From Clostridiales bacterium (lineage in GTDB: Bacteria > Bacillota > Clostridia > Christensenellales > Pumilibacteraceae), in contig JAFLVE010000016.1 of NCBI GenBank assembly GCA_022511445.1, positions 1 through 64,000 on the forward strand: DNA of 64,000 nt, read 5' to 3'. The translations under genes were made by a program, and so were the position numbers. The notes beneath the pieces were generated by a model. The model was not told the origin of the DNA and did no database searches. It was given only the letters and a program-made list of their open reading frames with translations. Positions 20,181-30,200 of the stretch are shown piece after piece. Each line of letters opens with the position of its first letter. Position 1 is the first letter of the stretch.

Positions 20181-21239
20181 CTAAATGTTTATGATATTCA
20201 CGCCGAATTCATTCATGTCCGCGCCGTCCGTCGCCGTCACCACCGACTGAAAGTTTTCCAGCAAGCTCATAAGCTTTTTTCGGCGAATACCGTCGAGCTC
20301 CCCGAACACGTCGTCGAGGAGGAGCACGGGCGACGTGCCTATAACCTCGGTCATAAGCTCCATTTCGGCAAGCTTCATGGAAAGCGCGGCGGTGCGCTGC
20401 TGACCCTGGGATCCGAACGAACGCACGTCTGTGCCGTTCACCTTTATCGCTATGTCGTCCTTGTGCGGACCGGCGTGCGTGTACTTAAGCCTTAAATCCG
20501 CCTCGCGGTCGGCACTGAGCCGCGCCAAAATCGCCGCCTTAACCTCTTCCGCCGTCTCGCCATTTTCTCCCTCGTAGTTGAGTTCGAGCGTCTCCGCCCC
20601 GTCCGATAGAAACTCGTGTTTTTTTGCGGCGACGGGCGAAAGCTTTTTTATATAGCCCCGTCGAGTTTTTACTATTTTGGAGCCCGCGTCGGCAAGAAGA
20701 ATATCCCACGGCATAAGGGTGTTATCTGTCGCCGTGCCGCTTTTAAGAAGCTTGTTCCTGCTTAAAAGAATTTTATTGTACTGGGAGAGAAGCGAAAAGT
20801 ACGCCTTACTCGCCTGGCACAAAGCAATATCCATAAACCTACGCCTGTCGGCGGGAGCTTCCTTTATTATCTTGAGTCCGTCCGGGCAGAACAGCACGAC
20901 GGGGCACACGCCCATAAGCTCGCTCATTCTCGTAATGGGAATGTTGTTTATGGAAACGCGCTTGTTTGTTACTCTGTCTATTACGGTGCGCACGGTGTCC
21001 GAAACGGATTCTTTTTGCGCCGTGACCGAGATGAACGCGCGCTCCCGCCCGTCCTTTATAAGCTCCCTATCCCGCGGTGTGCGAAACGACTTTCCCACGC
21101 CGGAAAAGTAAATCGCCTCCAAAAGATTGGTTTTGCCGCGCGCATTGCACCCCACAAACGCGTTGCGCCCTTCGCACAGCTCGACCGACCTCGCTTCGGC
21201 GTTGCGGTAATCCTTAACATTTAACAGCGAAACGTACAC
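20181..21239 (-). CDS. recF: DNA replication and repair protein RecF
   Basis: The 352-residue SMC-like ATPase loads RecA at single-strand gaps together with RecO and RecR. Walker A is GCNARGKTNLLEAIYF at about residue 29, the ABC signature is FGSQGQQRTAALS near 280, and Walker B is LLLDDVFGELD near 310. Length is typical. It sits last in a run with the MBL protein, the patatin-like lipase and pdxT, 10 bases after the MBL gene. The normal neighbours dnaA, dnaN and gyrB are absent from the window, so this recF has been moved away from the replication-origin cluster. Confidence 0.93.
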   Translation of the reverse strand: MYVSLLNVKDYRNAEARSVELCEGRNAFVGCNARGKTNLLEAIYFSGVGKSFRTPRDRELIKDGRERAFISVTAQKESVSDTVRTVIDRVTNKRVSINNIPITRMSELMGVCPVVLFCPDGLKIIKEAPADRRRFMDIALCQASKAYFSLLSQYNKILLSRNKLLKSGTATDNTLMPWDILLADAGSKIVKTRRGYIKKLSPVAAKKHEFLSDGAETLELNYEGENGETAEEVKAAILARLSADREADLRLKYTHAGPHKDDIAIKVNGTDVRSFGSQGQQRTAALSMKLAEMELMTEVIGTSPVLLLDDVFGELDGIRRKKLMSLLENFQSVVTATDGADMNEFGVNIINI

Positions 21240-21249
21240 TTATTCTTCC

Positions 21250-22572
21250 CTAACGCCTTTTTCTCCCGCTCTTTTTGCCGTTAGCGAAAAGGTTTGCCAA
21301 AACGAGAAGAGCAAAAATCACGTACGCCGCCCACACGGCAAGCGGCCACGTTATATCTATGCTGCCTATTTTATAGTACACAAGCACCTTAGTTGTTTCG
21401 GGCGGGTCGGTCGGCTCCTGTTCGCTCGGCCCGCTCGGATTTTGGTCGGATTTATTGTTGCCGTAGAACAGCGCGTATCCCTCGCCGTCCTCTCCGCTAT
21501 CCTCTTTTACGGTTAGCGTAATCGTCCCGACAAGGTCGGTGCGGAGAATATTTTCTTCGGGCACGCCCATACCGTCGAGCTTATTAAGCGTTTCAGAGTG
21601 CGGGTGACCGTACGAGTTTCCATCGCCGCAGCTAATTATGTAATACACGTTTTTCGCGCCGCCCTCCGTCGTCATAACGTCTATGTACGCCTGCGAGGTG
21701 GAAGTGCGCGAGCCGTGGTGCCCCGTTTTAATCGCATTAACGCAAAAGTCGTCGGTGAATATGTCGTACTTATCGGTTACGCCGTCCGTTTTTGCGGCGT
21801 TTACTTTTGCCACAAACTCCGTCTCGTTTGCCTTTTCCGCGTCGCCCGACATCGCAAATTTAAAGCCGCGGTACTCGAGAATCATTATCGGCGAATAATC
21901 GTTCCAATCGCTATATTTTTTTGACAACGGCGAAAAGAACGTAAGCGAATACTCGTCGTCGCCCTCGCCGCCTCGTATGGTCTGATTTTCGTCGGCGGGA
22001 TCGGTAACGTACACCGTGGGCGTAAAGTCGGCGTTTTGCGCGTACATCGCGGTTATGCACTTTGCATACGCCGCGGTGTCTTTTGTAACGGCGCCCGTGC
22101 TTAAATCGGCTTTCCCCGGGTCGACCGTAGGATTGGCTTTAGTCCCCACCGCCTCCACGTTCGGACGGTACGACACACGCGCCGGATATTTTTCGAGCGC
22201 GTAGTCGAGGCTTCCGCAGTGATCGGAGTCGGGGTGAGTTAGTATCGCGTAGTCGAAGTATTTAAAGTCGGTAAAGGTTTCGGCAATAAAGCTGTCGATT
22301 GCGGTTTCGGTCTTTTTATTGTTTTCGCCGCCGTCGATAATAATCGTTTTCCCGTCGGGGAGAGAAACAACGGTACAGTCGCCCTGTCCGACGTCCACAT
22401 AGTAGACCGAAAGGCTTCCGCCTATTCCCTCCGCAAGCGCGACCTCCTCGTAGTGAAGCAGTCCCGTAGCAAGTTCGATATCGTATGACCATATACACGA
22501 TATGCCCGCCGCCACCGCCGCAAGCACCAAAATAACAAGCTGAATAACCGTACTTGATTTTACCTTTGCCAT
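21250..22572 (-). CDS. Membrane-anchored ComEC-like metallo-beta-lactamase-fold hydrolase
   Basis: The 440-residue protein has an N-terminal helix (about residues 9-30) and a second helix near 408-430 (WPLAVWAAYVIFALLVLANLF). Between them is an MBL domain of the ComEC C-terminal type, with YYVDVGQGDCTVV, IIIDGGEN, the metal motif LTHPDSDHCG, SGDAEKAN and TGHHGSRTS. In ComEC this domain is proposed to degrade the non-imported DNA strand; free-standing relatives are nucleases or phosphodiesterases. ComEC's channel domain is missing, so this is not ComEC itself. With one helix at each end, the catalytic domain probably faces outside. A short Pro/Glu-rich linker precedes the second helix. Substrate unknown. 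Confidence 0.8.
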   Translation of the reverse strand: MAKVKSSTVIQLVILVLAAVAAGISCIWSYDIELATGLLHYEEVALAEGIGGSLSVYYVDVGQGDCTVVSLPDGKTIIIDGGENNKKTETAIDSFIAETFTDFKYFDYAILTHPDSDHCGSLDYALEKYPARVSYRPNVEAVGTKANPTVDPGKADLSTGAVTKDTAAYAKCITAMYAQNADFTPTVYVTDPADENQTIRGGEGDDEYSLTFFSPLSKKYSDWNDYSPIMILEYRGFKFAMSGDAEKANETEFVAKVNAAKTDGVTDKYDIFTDDFCVNAIKTGHHGSRTSTSQAYIDVMTTEGGAKNVYYIISCGDGNSYGHPHSETLNKLDGMGVPEENILRTDLVGTITLTVKEDSGEDGEGYALFYGNNKSDQNPSGPSEQEPTDPPETTKVLVYYKIGSIDITWPLAVWAAYVIFALLVLANLFANGKKSGRKRR

Positions 22573-22594
22573 TACCGCTCCAATTTTATGAGTT

Positions 22595-23398
22595 TTATTT
22601 TTTTACCGGCGCGAAAAGCGCTTTTATCTCTTCGCCCTTTTCCTTTGCGGCGCTGTAGCCGAGCTCTATCATCTCGCGGAATTTCCCCTTGCTCGCCGCG
22701 GAATACGGCGTGGTGTCCGGCGAAATGAGTACGTCCGCCCGAGTGCGCCCCATGACCGACGCGTTGTTGCTCATTATGGAAAACACCGCTTTAATCATAT
22801 CGATTATACCCGTTCCGTCGGTGCCGCTCCCGCGCATTTTGTTGGCGAGGTCTACGGCGACCACCTTTTCGGCGCCCAACATTCTGCAAACGTCGACGGG
22901 AAGGTTGTTTACAAGCCCGCCGTCCGAAAGATTCATGCCGTTTACGGTCAGCGGCGAATACACTATGGGATATGCCGACGAGGCGGAAACGGCGTCGATA
23001 ACAGAGCCTTTATCGAGCACAATCTGCTTGCCCGTTTTAAGATCTGTCGCCACGGCGGCGTAAGGAATGGGGAGGTTTTCTATTTTCGCGTCGCCTATAA
23101 TCTTGTAGACGATAGCGCCTATCTTTTTGGGGTCGTCCGGCTTAATGAGAAGCTTACCGTGAAGGTCGGACATTTCGAGCGCTTCCGCGACCTCTATTAT
23201 CTCGTCGATATCCACGCCCGCCGCGTACAGCGCGCCGACTATACTGCCGACCGAGGTGCCTACGCACACGTCGAAGCGAATACCAAGATCGCTAAATGCT
23301 TTGAGCGCGCCAATCTCTATGAATCCGCGCGCTCCTCCGCCTCCGAGCGCCAAACCCACTCGAGGCGGCGCAGCCTTCTTCCTTGAAAAAAGTCCCAT
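22595..23398 (-). CDS. Patatin-like phospholipase family protein (RssA/YlbK-like)
   Basis: The 267-residue protein has the patatin serine-hydrolase signature: oxyanion loop GGGGARG near residue 20, nucleophile elbow GTSVGS near 44, and the catalytic Asp in SDGGLVNN near 156. A small, soluble, RssA-like enzyme is expected to be a lipid acyl hydrolase; substrate unknown. Its ATG directly follows the pdxT stop without any gap, so translation is probably coupled. Confidence 0.85.
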   Translation of the reverse strand: MGLFSRKKAAPPRVGLALGGGGARGFIEIGALKAFSDLGIRFDVCVGTSVGSIVGALYAAGVDIDEIIEVAEALEMSDLHGKLLIKPDDPKKIGAIVYKIIGDAKIENLPIPYAAVATDLKTGKQIVLDKGSVIDAVSASSAYPIVYSPLTVNGMNLSDGGLVNNLPVDVCRMLGAEKVVAVDLANKMRGSGTDGTGIIDMIKAVFSIMSNNASVMGRTRADVLISPDTTPYSAASKGKFREMIELGYSAAKEKGEEIKALFAPVKK

Positions 23399-23971
23399 TT
23401 ACTCCTTACTCTCTATCATATTGATAAAGTATTTATGCACGCGGTTGTCGCGCGAAACCATTTCGGGATGGAACGCCGTTGCGAGAATGTGTCCCTGTCT
23501 AACCGCAACGGGAACGTCCTCGTGCGTGGAAAGCACCTCTACGTCGCCGCCGACGCGCGTAATCTTGGGCGCACGGATAAACACCATGTTGATGTACATA
23601 TCCGCAAAGTCGCCCTCCGCGACAAAGCTGTTTATCTGCCTACCGTACGCGTTGCGAACTACGTCGACGTCGAGAAGAGAAAAGTACGGCCTTTCTCCCT
23701 CTATTTTGTTTGCGAGAAGTATAAGCCCCGCGCAGGTGCCCCACACGGGCATGCCCGCCTCGACGCGCACCTTTATGGGCGTAAACAAATCGAACTCGTC
23801 GATAAGCTTCCTTAGCGTAGTGCTCTCGCCGCCCGGGATAATTAGCCCGTCGACGCAAGCAAGCTCGTCCACCGTCCTTACGGGAACGGCGTCTATTTTT
23901 TTGTTGACCGAGGTTATCAGCTTAAGATGTTCGGCAACCGAACCCTGAAGCGCCAAAACGCCTACCTTCAT
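23399..23971 (-). CDS. pdxT: Pyridoxal 5'-phosphate synthase glutaminase subunit PdxT
   Basis: This class I glutamine amidotransferase subunit (190 residues) supplies ammonia to PdxS for vitamin B6 synthesis. Visible motifs are GVLALQGSVAEH at the N-terminus, IIPGGEST, the nucleophile Cys in WGTCAGLILL and the catalytic dyad in TAFHPE near the C-terminus. It lies 48 bases after pdxS in the same direction, which is the standard pair for the DXP-independent pathway. Confidence 0.95.
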   Translation of the reverse strand: MKVGVLALQGSVAEHLKLITSVNKKIDAVPVRTVDELACVDGLIIPGGESTTLRKLIDEFDLFTPIKVRVEAGMPVWGTCAGLILLANKIEGERPYFSLLDVDVVRNAYGRQINSFVAEGDFADMYINMVFIRAPKITRVGGDVEVLSTHEDVPVAVRQGHILATAFHPEMVSRDNRVHKYFINMIESKE

Positions 23972-24019
23972 ATTAGTCGTACTCCTTTTTACAGACAGTT
24001 AACGCCGAAAGTTTAAAAG

Positions 24020-24922
24020 TTACCAGCCGCGTTTTGCAAGCCGCTCCGCCTCTGTAAGCGAGTCGAGATCGACGCCGCGCATAGCTTCGCCCAACCCGTA
24101 GCTTACGCCCGCGAGGAGCGCGGGATTGCCGTAGTACGCAACCGCTTTTACGATTGCTTCGGCGCGGCGCTGCGGGTCGGCGGACTTAAAGATTCCGCTG
24201 CCTACAAACACGCCGTCCGCACCGAGCTGCATCATGAGCGCGGCGTCCGCGGGAGTTGCGATACCGCCCGCCGCAAAATTGACTACGGGGAGCGCCTTGT
24301 TTTTGGCTACCTGACGAACGAGGTCGATAGGAGCGCCGATATCTTTGGCGTAAGCGGCAAGCTGCTCTGTGGGGAGCGCCGCTACTTCCGCTATCTGCGA
24401 GCGCATTTTACGCATGTGCTTGACCGCCTCGACAACGTTGCCGGTGCCCGCCTCGCCTTTGGTGCGAATCATGGACGCGCCTTCCGAGATACGGCGAAGC
24501 GCCTCGCCGAGATCGCGCGCGCCGCACACGAACGGAGTGGCAAACTTGTTTTTATCGATATGGTACGCGTCGTCGGCGGGGGTCAAAACCTCGCTCTCGT
24601 CGATATAGTCGATTTTAATCGCCTCGAGGATTTGCGCCTCGACAAAATGTCCGATACGCACCTTTGCCATTACGGGAATGGAAACGGCTTGCTGAATTTC
24701 GGCTATCATCTTGGGGTCGGACATGCGCGCGACGCCGCCCTCCTTGCGTATATCCGCGGGCACGCGCTCGAGCGCCATGACCGCAACCGCACCCGCCGCT
24801 TGAGCTATCTGCGCCTGTTCGACGTTGGTTACGTCCATAATGACGCCGCCCTTTAGCATTTGCGCGAGGTTACGGTTGAGAATTTTTCTGTTTGCGTCCT
24901 TATTATCCGGTTTTGTTGCCAT
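24020..24922 (-). CDS. pdxS: Pyridoxal 5'-phosphate synthase lyase subunit PdxS
   Basis: The 300-residue barrel enzyme makes pyridoxal phosphate from ribose 5-phosphate, glyceraldehyde 3-phosphate and ammonia. The family signatures [35 protein letters not shown] (with the active-site Lys) and [14 protein letters not shown] are visible. The start is preceded by AAAGGAG. It sits 43 bases after rplI, in an unusual combination with ribosomal protein L9. Confidence 0.96.
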   Translation of the reverse strand: MATKPDNKDANRKILNRNLAQMLKGGVIMDVTNVEQAQIAQAAGAVAVMALERVPADIRKEGGVARMSDPKMIAEIQQAVSIPVMAKVRIGHFVEAQILEAIKIDYIDESEVLTPADDAYHIDKNKFATPFVCGARDLGEALRRISEGASMIRTKGEAGTGNVVEAVKHMRKMRSQIAEVAALPTEQLAAYAKDIGAPIDLVRQVAKNKALPVVNFAAGGIATPADAALMMQLGADGVFVGSGIFKSADPQRRAEAIVKAVAYYGNPALLAGVSYGLGEAMRGVDLDSLTEAERLAKRGW

Positions 24923-24965
24923 GATATGTAACTCCTTTTCGGTTAATTTATTATTTTGCGAGGCG

Positions 24966-25412
24966 CTATTCCGCCGCCACTACTTCTATGTGAAGCTTGC
25001 CCGATACTTCCGCGTACGGCTTTATCTGAACTACGTACCTGCCGAGCGCCTTAATCGGGTCGGAGAGTACGATCTTCTTTTTGTCGAGCTCATAGCCCAT
25101 TTCGGCGAGCGCCTCCGATATAGCCGCGGTGTTAAGCGCGCCGAACAGCTTGCCGTTTGCGCCCGTCCGTATCTTGACGGTTACGGTAACGTTAGCAAGC
25201 TTTTTACAAAGCTCGACCGCCTCGTCGTGCTCTATCTTTTTGCGCCGCTCCTCCGCCTCTTTGGAGATTTTAATGCTGTTGAGCGCAGTAGCCGTAGCCG
25301 GCTTTGCGAGGTTGTTGGGGAAAAGATAGTTGCGCGCATATCCGTCGGCAACCTCTATAACCTGTCCCGCCTTTCCCTGTGCTTTTACGTCTTTAAGAAG
25401 TATTACTTTCAT
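24966..25412 (-). CDS. rplI: 50S ribosomal protein L9
   Basis: The 148-residue protein starts [16 protein letters not shown] and carries the conserved N-terminal rRNA-binding domain ([16 protein letters not shown]), a central helix and the C-terminal domain ([14 protein letters not shown]). It binds 23S rRNA at the base of the L1 stalk. The gene for a DUF2232 membrane protein lies upstream, as in many Firmicutes, but rpsR and gdpP are absent. The translation start region is tandemly duplicated (separate entry). Confidence 0.96.
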   Translation of the reverse strand: MKVILLKDVKAQGKAGQVIEVADGYARNYLFPNNLAKPATATALNSIKISKEAEERRKKIEHDEAVELCKKLANVTVTVKIRTGANGKLFGALNTAAISEALAEMGYELDKKKIVLSDPIKALGRYVVQIKPYAEVSGKLHIEVVAAE

Positions 25413-25452
25413 ATTACATTACCACCTCTTTCATATTACGTTACCACTTCTT
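25409..25452 (-). repeat. Tandem 22-bp duplication of the rplI start region, creating a six-codon upstream ORF
   Basis: Two adjacent 22-bp units (25409-25430 and 25431-25452) differ at only two bases. Each contains a purine-rich site plus TAATATGA. The upstream copy starts a mini-ORF (ATG at 25434, peptide MKEVVM) whose TAA ends one base before the rplI ATG at 25412. Termination on the mini-ORF could couple to rplI initiation. Confidence 0.85.
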
Positions 25453-25501
25453 TGTATTTTATCAAAAGGCACCGCCTTTGTCAAGCCGTGTAACGGCAAG
25501 T

Positions 25502-26659
25502 TTAATCTCTCGAAAGATAACCTATCCAATATCTTATGTTGAGTATGGTGTCGCACACGCCGAATATCGAGCAGACGAGGAAAACCACCGCAAAAACGTT
25601 GGCGGCAAAGATAAGCGCCAACACGGTTAACGCCGCTATCCTGCCCTTGCCGTTAAACAAAGTCGCTATATACACGGCAAGCGAAATAAACGCAAACTCG
25701 CTCGGCACGGTAACAAACGCGTGCATGACGGTAGCCGACACGTTTTCGAGCCTGCCCGCAATGCCGAGTATAATCGACGCGATAAACGCAGGCAAAAGGA
25801 AAACAAGCAAATACATTCGCGGGAAACGCATGTCCCTTATTTTTATTCCGTCGCGGTACGCTCCGCCGAGAGCGCGGCGCGAATTGTTTATTTCCTTTTC
25901 GGTAACGTTCTCGTCGAACGGGCTTGCCGTCAAGCCGTTTATAAGCGCCGCGAAAAAGAAGGCTATCAAAGCGATTATTCCGCCGAAGTGCAAGCAGTAA
26001 TAAAGAACGTACCCTTCCGTCTCCTCGAGCACGTGCTCCGCGGCGTACTCCGTTGCGACCTTTTTGTAATCGGGGTCGTCCTCGTCCACGCGCTCGTCTC
26101 TGTCCACGTCGCCGTTTTCGTACAGCGAGCGAATAAGCCCGTCGAAAAACGGCTCGTCGGCATGCGCCGAAACGTACGAGGCGGTAACCTCCGCAACCGA
26201 AGCGTGTTCGGTAAGAGCGACGACGCCGCACCCGCCGAAGGCGCCGAGTACGCACATCACGTACACCACCGCGGCGCGGAGCAGGTATTTTTTAAGCTGC
26301 ACGGCAAAGACGAGCCCTATAAACGCTACCGAAACAAAACACACGTACACTACGCTCATAACGTTGTAGTTAAGAGTAAGCGAAAGCGTTCCGTACGATA
26401 CAATCGCAAATAAAGGCAGGTACAACCCGAAACGGCGGTAAGTAAAGTACAAAAGCACGAGCGCAACCGGCATAAGCAAAATACCGATAAGCGGAAAATA
26501 TCCCGCCGCGATAAGCGCCGCGGGAGCGAGCATATACAAAACAAGCTCCCACAACGGGACCTTTTTTTGCGGCAGGATTCGATTTTTTTCTATCCGCTTG
26601 TACCGTTCGGCGCGCTTTGTTTTAGCGTCGACGACGTATTTTTTTACCGCTGTTGGCAT
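25502..26659 (-). CDS. Multispanning membrane protein, DUF2232/YybS-like
   Basis: I chose the internal ATG at 26659 (MPTAVKKYVVDAKTK), giving 385 residues; the longer track ORF crosses the promoter and begins in an implausible Arg-rich stretch. After a basic N-terminus the protein has about eight hydrophobic helices, with a charged hydrophilic loop near residues 175-215 (NGDVDRDERVDEDDPDYKK). Position directly before rplI and the topology fit YybS/DUF2232 proteins, which are linked to rplI in Firmicutes and have no firm function. The -10 box ends only nine bases from the ATG and no ribosome-binding site is present, so the mRNA may be nearly leaderless. Confidence 0.65.
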   Translation of the reverse strand: MPTAVKKYVVDAKTKRAERYKRIEKNRILPQKKVPLWELVLYMLAPAALIAAGYFPLIGILLMPVALVLLYFTYRRFGLYLPLFAIVSYGTLSLTLNYNVMSVVYVCFVSVAFIGLVFAVQLKKYLLRAAVVYVMCVLGAFGGCGVVALTEHASVAEVTASYVSAHADEPFFDGLIRSLYENGDVDRDERVDEDDPDYKKVATEYAAEHVLEETEGYVLYYCLHFGGIIALIAFFFAALINGLTASPFDENVTEKEINNSRRALGGAYRDGIKIRDMRFPRMYLLVFLLPAFIASIILGIAGRLENVSATVMHAFVTVPSEFAFISLAVYIATLFNGKGRIAALTVLALIFAANVFAVVFLVCSIFGVCDTILNIRYWIGYLSRD

Positions 26660-26668
26660 ACCGATAAT

Positions 26669-26697
26669 AATATAACATATCGGCACGGGCTTTGCAA
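26669..26697 (-). promoter_or_regulatory. Promoter of the DUF2232-rplI-pdxST-recF run, nearly leaderless
   Basis: The minus strand has TTGCAA (26692-26697), 17 bases, then TATATT (26669-26674). Only nine bases separate the -10 box from the ATG, so the leader would be about two to three bases. Confidence 0.65.
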
Positions 26698-26791
26698 CCG
26701 CAAACCGAAAAAAGTAATCGGAAATAAGTCGAATAATAACGCCGTCTTTGGCAATACTACGAGTATATACAGATATTATGGAGGAAATAAA

Positions 26792-27088
26792 ATGTACGAT
26801 CTTAAATGCGGTCAAAAGGATTGCAGGTACAACCACGGCTACTGCTGCTGCGCCAAGGATATAGCGGTTTCGGCGGGCACAGACTGCACCACCTACGAAA
26901 AAAGCGGCAATAACTACGGCACCGAGGCGGCGGCGGAATTTACTAAGCCCGACAACTCGGTAGATACCTGCGTAAGCTGCAACGCACCCTGCCTTTTTAA
27001 CCACTCGGCGCGCTGCATAGCAAACGGAATAACCGTATCCACCGCCGACGACGGCAACGCGGAATGCCTTACTTTTATTAAAAAGTAA
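26792..27088 (+). CDS. DUF1540 Cys-rich protein
   Basis: The real start is the ATG at 26792, eight bases after GGAGG; the track ORF from 26567 runs through the divergent promoter. The 98-residue product has two Cys-rich segments, CGQKDCRYNHGYCCCAKDI near the N-terminus and CVSCNAPCLFNHSARC in the second half. This spacing is that of DUF1540, a small putative metal-binding domain common in Clostridia. No membrane helix. It is one of only three plus-strand genes and is transcribed divergently from DUF2232. Function unknown; metal binding is inferred from the cysteines. Confidence 0.8.
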   Translation: MYDLKCGQKDCRYNHGYCCCAKDIAVSAGTDCTTYEKSGNNYGTEAAAEFTKPDNSVDTCVSCNAPCLFNHSARCIANGITVSTADDGNAECLTFIKK

Positions 27089-27189
27089 GCGTTCATTCGA
27101 TACCGTTATAAAACGGGCGCGGCAAAAGCGCACTTCCTATTTACAATTAAAAAACCGAATTATATAGAGTTGTGCTTTCAAGCGAAGGC

Positions 27190-27224
27190 AAAAGGCTCTC
27201 GGACAAATCGTCCGAGAGCCTTTT
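27190..27224. terminator. Bidirectional terminator
   Basis: A perfect 15-bp stem, AAAAGGCTCTCGGAC with its complement around a five-base loop, carries A/T runs on both sides. It separates the converging DUF1540 gene and the large lipoprotein gene. Confidence 0.92.
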
Positions 27225-27279
27225 ACTACACATAAAGAAAGTATTAAGCTGAATTGAAATTTAATGCGCAATCACACCT

Positions 27280-30200
27280 TTACGACAGAGTAATCGTAAT
27301 AAAAGACCACGCGGACGCCTCGTACTTGACGCCGTCCATCGTTCTCTCATCCCACCGCATTCTTATGCTTATTTGACCGTCCGAAGTAGCTTTGGGTACG
27401 GCGGAGTAGTTGAACGTTACGTCAAATCGCTTGGTATTGCTCGTCAGAGTGTATTGGCATGCCGTTATCCAGGTACCGTCCTCAGCGAGATATTCAAAAG
27501 TAAACTTTTCGCCGTTAAAATACTCTGACATGCCGTTCATCGTCACGCTGAAAGAAACTTTTTTATTTGATGAGTCATGCGCAACGTTTGTTGCAGTGGG
27601 GCTGACAGCTTCCTGCAACGCAACATCGTACCAATTGAATCCTGTGGAAAAGCTGACGTCTGTCGAGCGGTAAAACACGGCCGCACCGTCTTCCTCCGTA
27701 AACTTATCGGACTTTATCCCCAAGTAAAAGCGTTGTATATTATGATATCCGGATACCGTTACCGTCACTTCGTTTCCCGGAGTTTCGCTAACCGTGCCGG
27801 AATTCACCCGATAAAATACCACGTAGCTCTCTATTGATTTCAATACATAGTCGTCGGGCGTGAGTGTGACGGCAATTTGAACGGGCTGGCTGTTGTACTG
27901 CCGTTCCACGTACGAATATTTGCCGGAAAAGTCGCCTACGCTGCTTTCCTTTATCGTCAGCGGCACGGGGTATCCGCTCGCTTTAAGCGTCTTGTCGGCG
28001 CCGAGAATAGCGTCCGCATCGCCGTAATCCACATTGAACGTAAGCGTATATGTGCTTCTCTGAAAGCCCGACATCACCAGCCTTTGGAAGTCGGCGTTTT
28101 GCGAAATAACTATGCTGTCGCCCATAGCAAAGGTGTAGGATTTGTTATGCTCGTAGTTGGAAGAAATCGCCCAGCTTACGTTATAATCGCCCGAGGCGAT
28201 AAATCCGTCGATTGCAAAGCCTTCTCCGTCGGCAAGAAGCTCCACCGAGCGCACGCCGTCCTTTCGGAAGGTGTCCGACACGACGTCGCCGTAATACATA
28301 TAAAAGGTGTTTCCGTCGCGCCTGCTTGCCGGTCGAACGCTAAGCTCGTACAGCCCGTACGGTAGCTCGCTTCCGTCAAGCTCTGACGCAATATCGTCGC
28401 ACTCTTTATACAGCGTGTATTCTTCGGCTTCGGAAGTTTTGCGATACAGTAGACGGGTGCAATCGTCCGCGTTTTCCGGTTCGCTCCAGGACACCGTGCC
28501 CGTCGCGGCGTTCACCTTCAGATTAAGCCCGCCAATGTCGACGTCGGGTATGCGGCTAAATGTGTACGTGTCGGTGTCGCTGTCTATATACGTTGTGTTC
28601 GGTTCGTTTTCGCGCGTGGCATATGTCAACAGAGTGGCGGACGTTTTCCCTGTGAGCGCATTTCGTATAACCGCATCCGTGAGGGTAACCGCCGTTCCGT
28701 CCAAAACGGTTACAATCGTCGAATCGGTTGCGGCTGTGAATGTGATTTTTCCTTCCGCAGTGAATCTCGAAACATAAGGCTTGCCGAGCTTCATTACGTT
28801 ATAGTCGTCGGTATAGCTATCGAATATAAAAGGATTGCTCTCGTCGCCGACTGCTATTACACGGTACATATGCGTATAGCCGTGGGTGTCTATGCCGTGC
28901 AAATACTCCGTGTCAGCACCGCGCTGCACCTCGGTGTACTGCCCGCCGATAAGCTCCTCGACGATATATCCGGTTGCACCTATCGCTTCCGTCCAGGAGA
29001 GCTTTTGCGCGTCAGCCGAAATACTTACGACGCTCAAGCTCGATACCGTGGTTTCGAAGCCGTCGGTGAACATTTGCATGTTGCTGCCCGTAGCAAAAGA
29101 GGAGAAATTGACCGTAAGCTTTTGAGCGGAGTTCGCGAGCGGGAAAGTGATTTCCCTGTCGGCGCTCATGGTCACCGTCCTTGACGTGTAACTGTAAGAG
29201 TACGATAGGGAGAGCGTGCCTCTGATGCCCGCAAGCTCGGTGGGGTATTTGACGCCTATCTTAAAAGCGCGCCCCGATGTGTAATCGGCGTTGTCGTCTA
29301 TCAAATGCACTTCGGGAGCGGGAATGTAAATCACGCTTTTCGTGTAGAAGCTGAGATCGCCCGCCGAGACGTAGCAGTAGGTGCCGTCGCCGTCCTTAAA
29401 GTCCCTTGTGATGAGAATGTTGCCCATCCGATACGGCGCCAAATCAACCTCGAATCGAGCGGCGTCGGTTTCGTCGGGATAGACGTCGGTAGTCGTATAA
29501 GTATTCATCGTCAGCATAACGGTGTACTTTTCCACGGTGTCGGCGTCCGTATCGAAGGATAAGGTCAGCTTTTCGTTTTCGCTGTCGTATGAGAGCGAAG
29601 GCGACAAGGCTTGCACGGCGGGAAATACTCTAACGGTAAATTCGTTGTAGAAGGAGATCATAGTCGGCCGCGAAGAATCGAACGCCTTTATCTTGACGGT
29701 AACCGTGCCAACGGAGACGTTTTCAAGCGTAATGCTGTTTGTAGACAGCCGCTTGTAAGTGGGCTCGCCGTCGCCCGTATCGACCGTTACGTCGTATTCC
29801 GATATGCCGGGAATCGCGGTCCAGGAGACCAAACGGGAAAACTTATCCACAGATATGGCGGCGACGCGAGGCAGGCAGTCGAGCTCGCCCGTTGTGACGC
29901 CGTTGCGGCGCAGGGCGGTAACGGTGGTCAGCTTTACGTATATGTGATCAGTTACGGGCACGTAGTGTATCGACGTTTCGGTAAGCTCAAAGGTGTGCGT
30001 CTCGTCGCCGTCGGTAATTTCCATTATGTAGCTGTCGGCGACGTCGCTCCAGATGAAACGCTCGGTTTGCGCGTCGTATTTGATGTCGGGTCTTACGCTG
30101 CCGAAGCTGACGGTTACGGGCACGCCGATTTTGTTCGTGTCGTACAGCGGAGCAACGGTTATTGAGTTGACGGTAGAGGGGACGGTATACTTCGGCTCTT

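Noticed and set aside
18870-20495. 541-residue plus-strand ORF
   Set aside because: Opposite strand of the Wzz-like gene and across the promoter and terminator up to recF; no domain is recognisable.
26567-26791. N-terminal extension of the DUF1540 ORF
   Set aside because: The extension crosses the divergent DUF2232 promoter; GGAGG before ATG 26792 sets the start.
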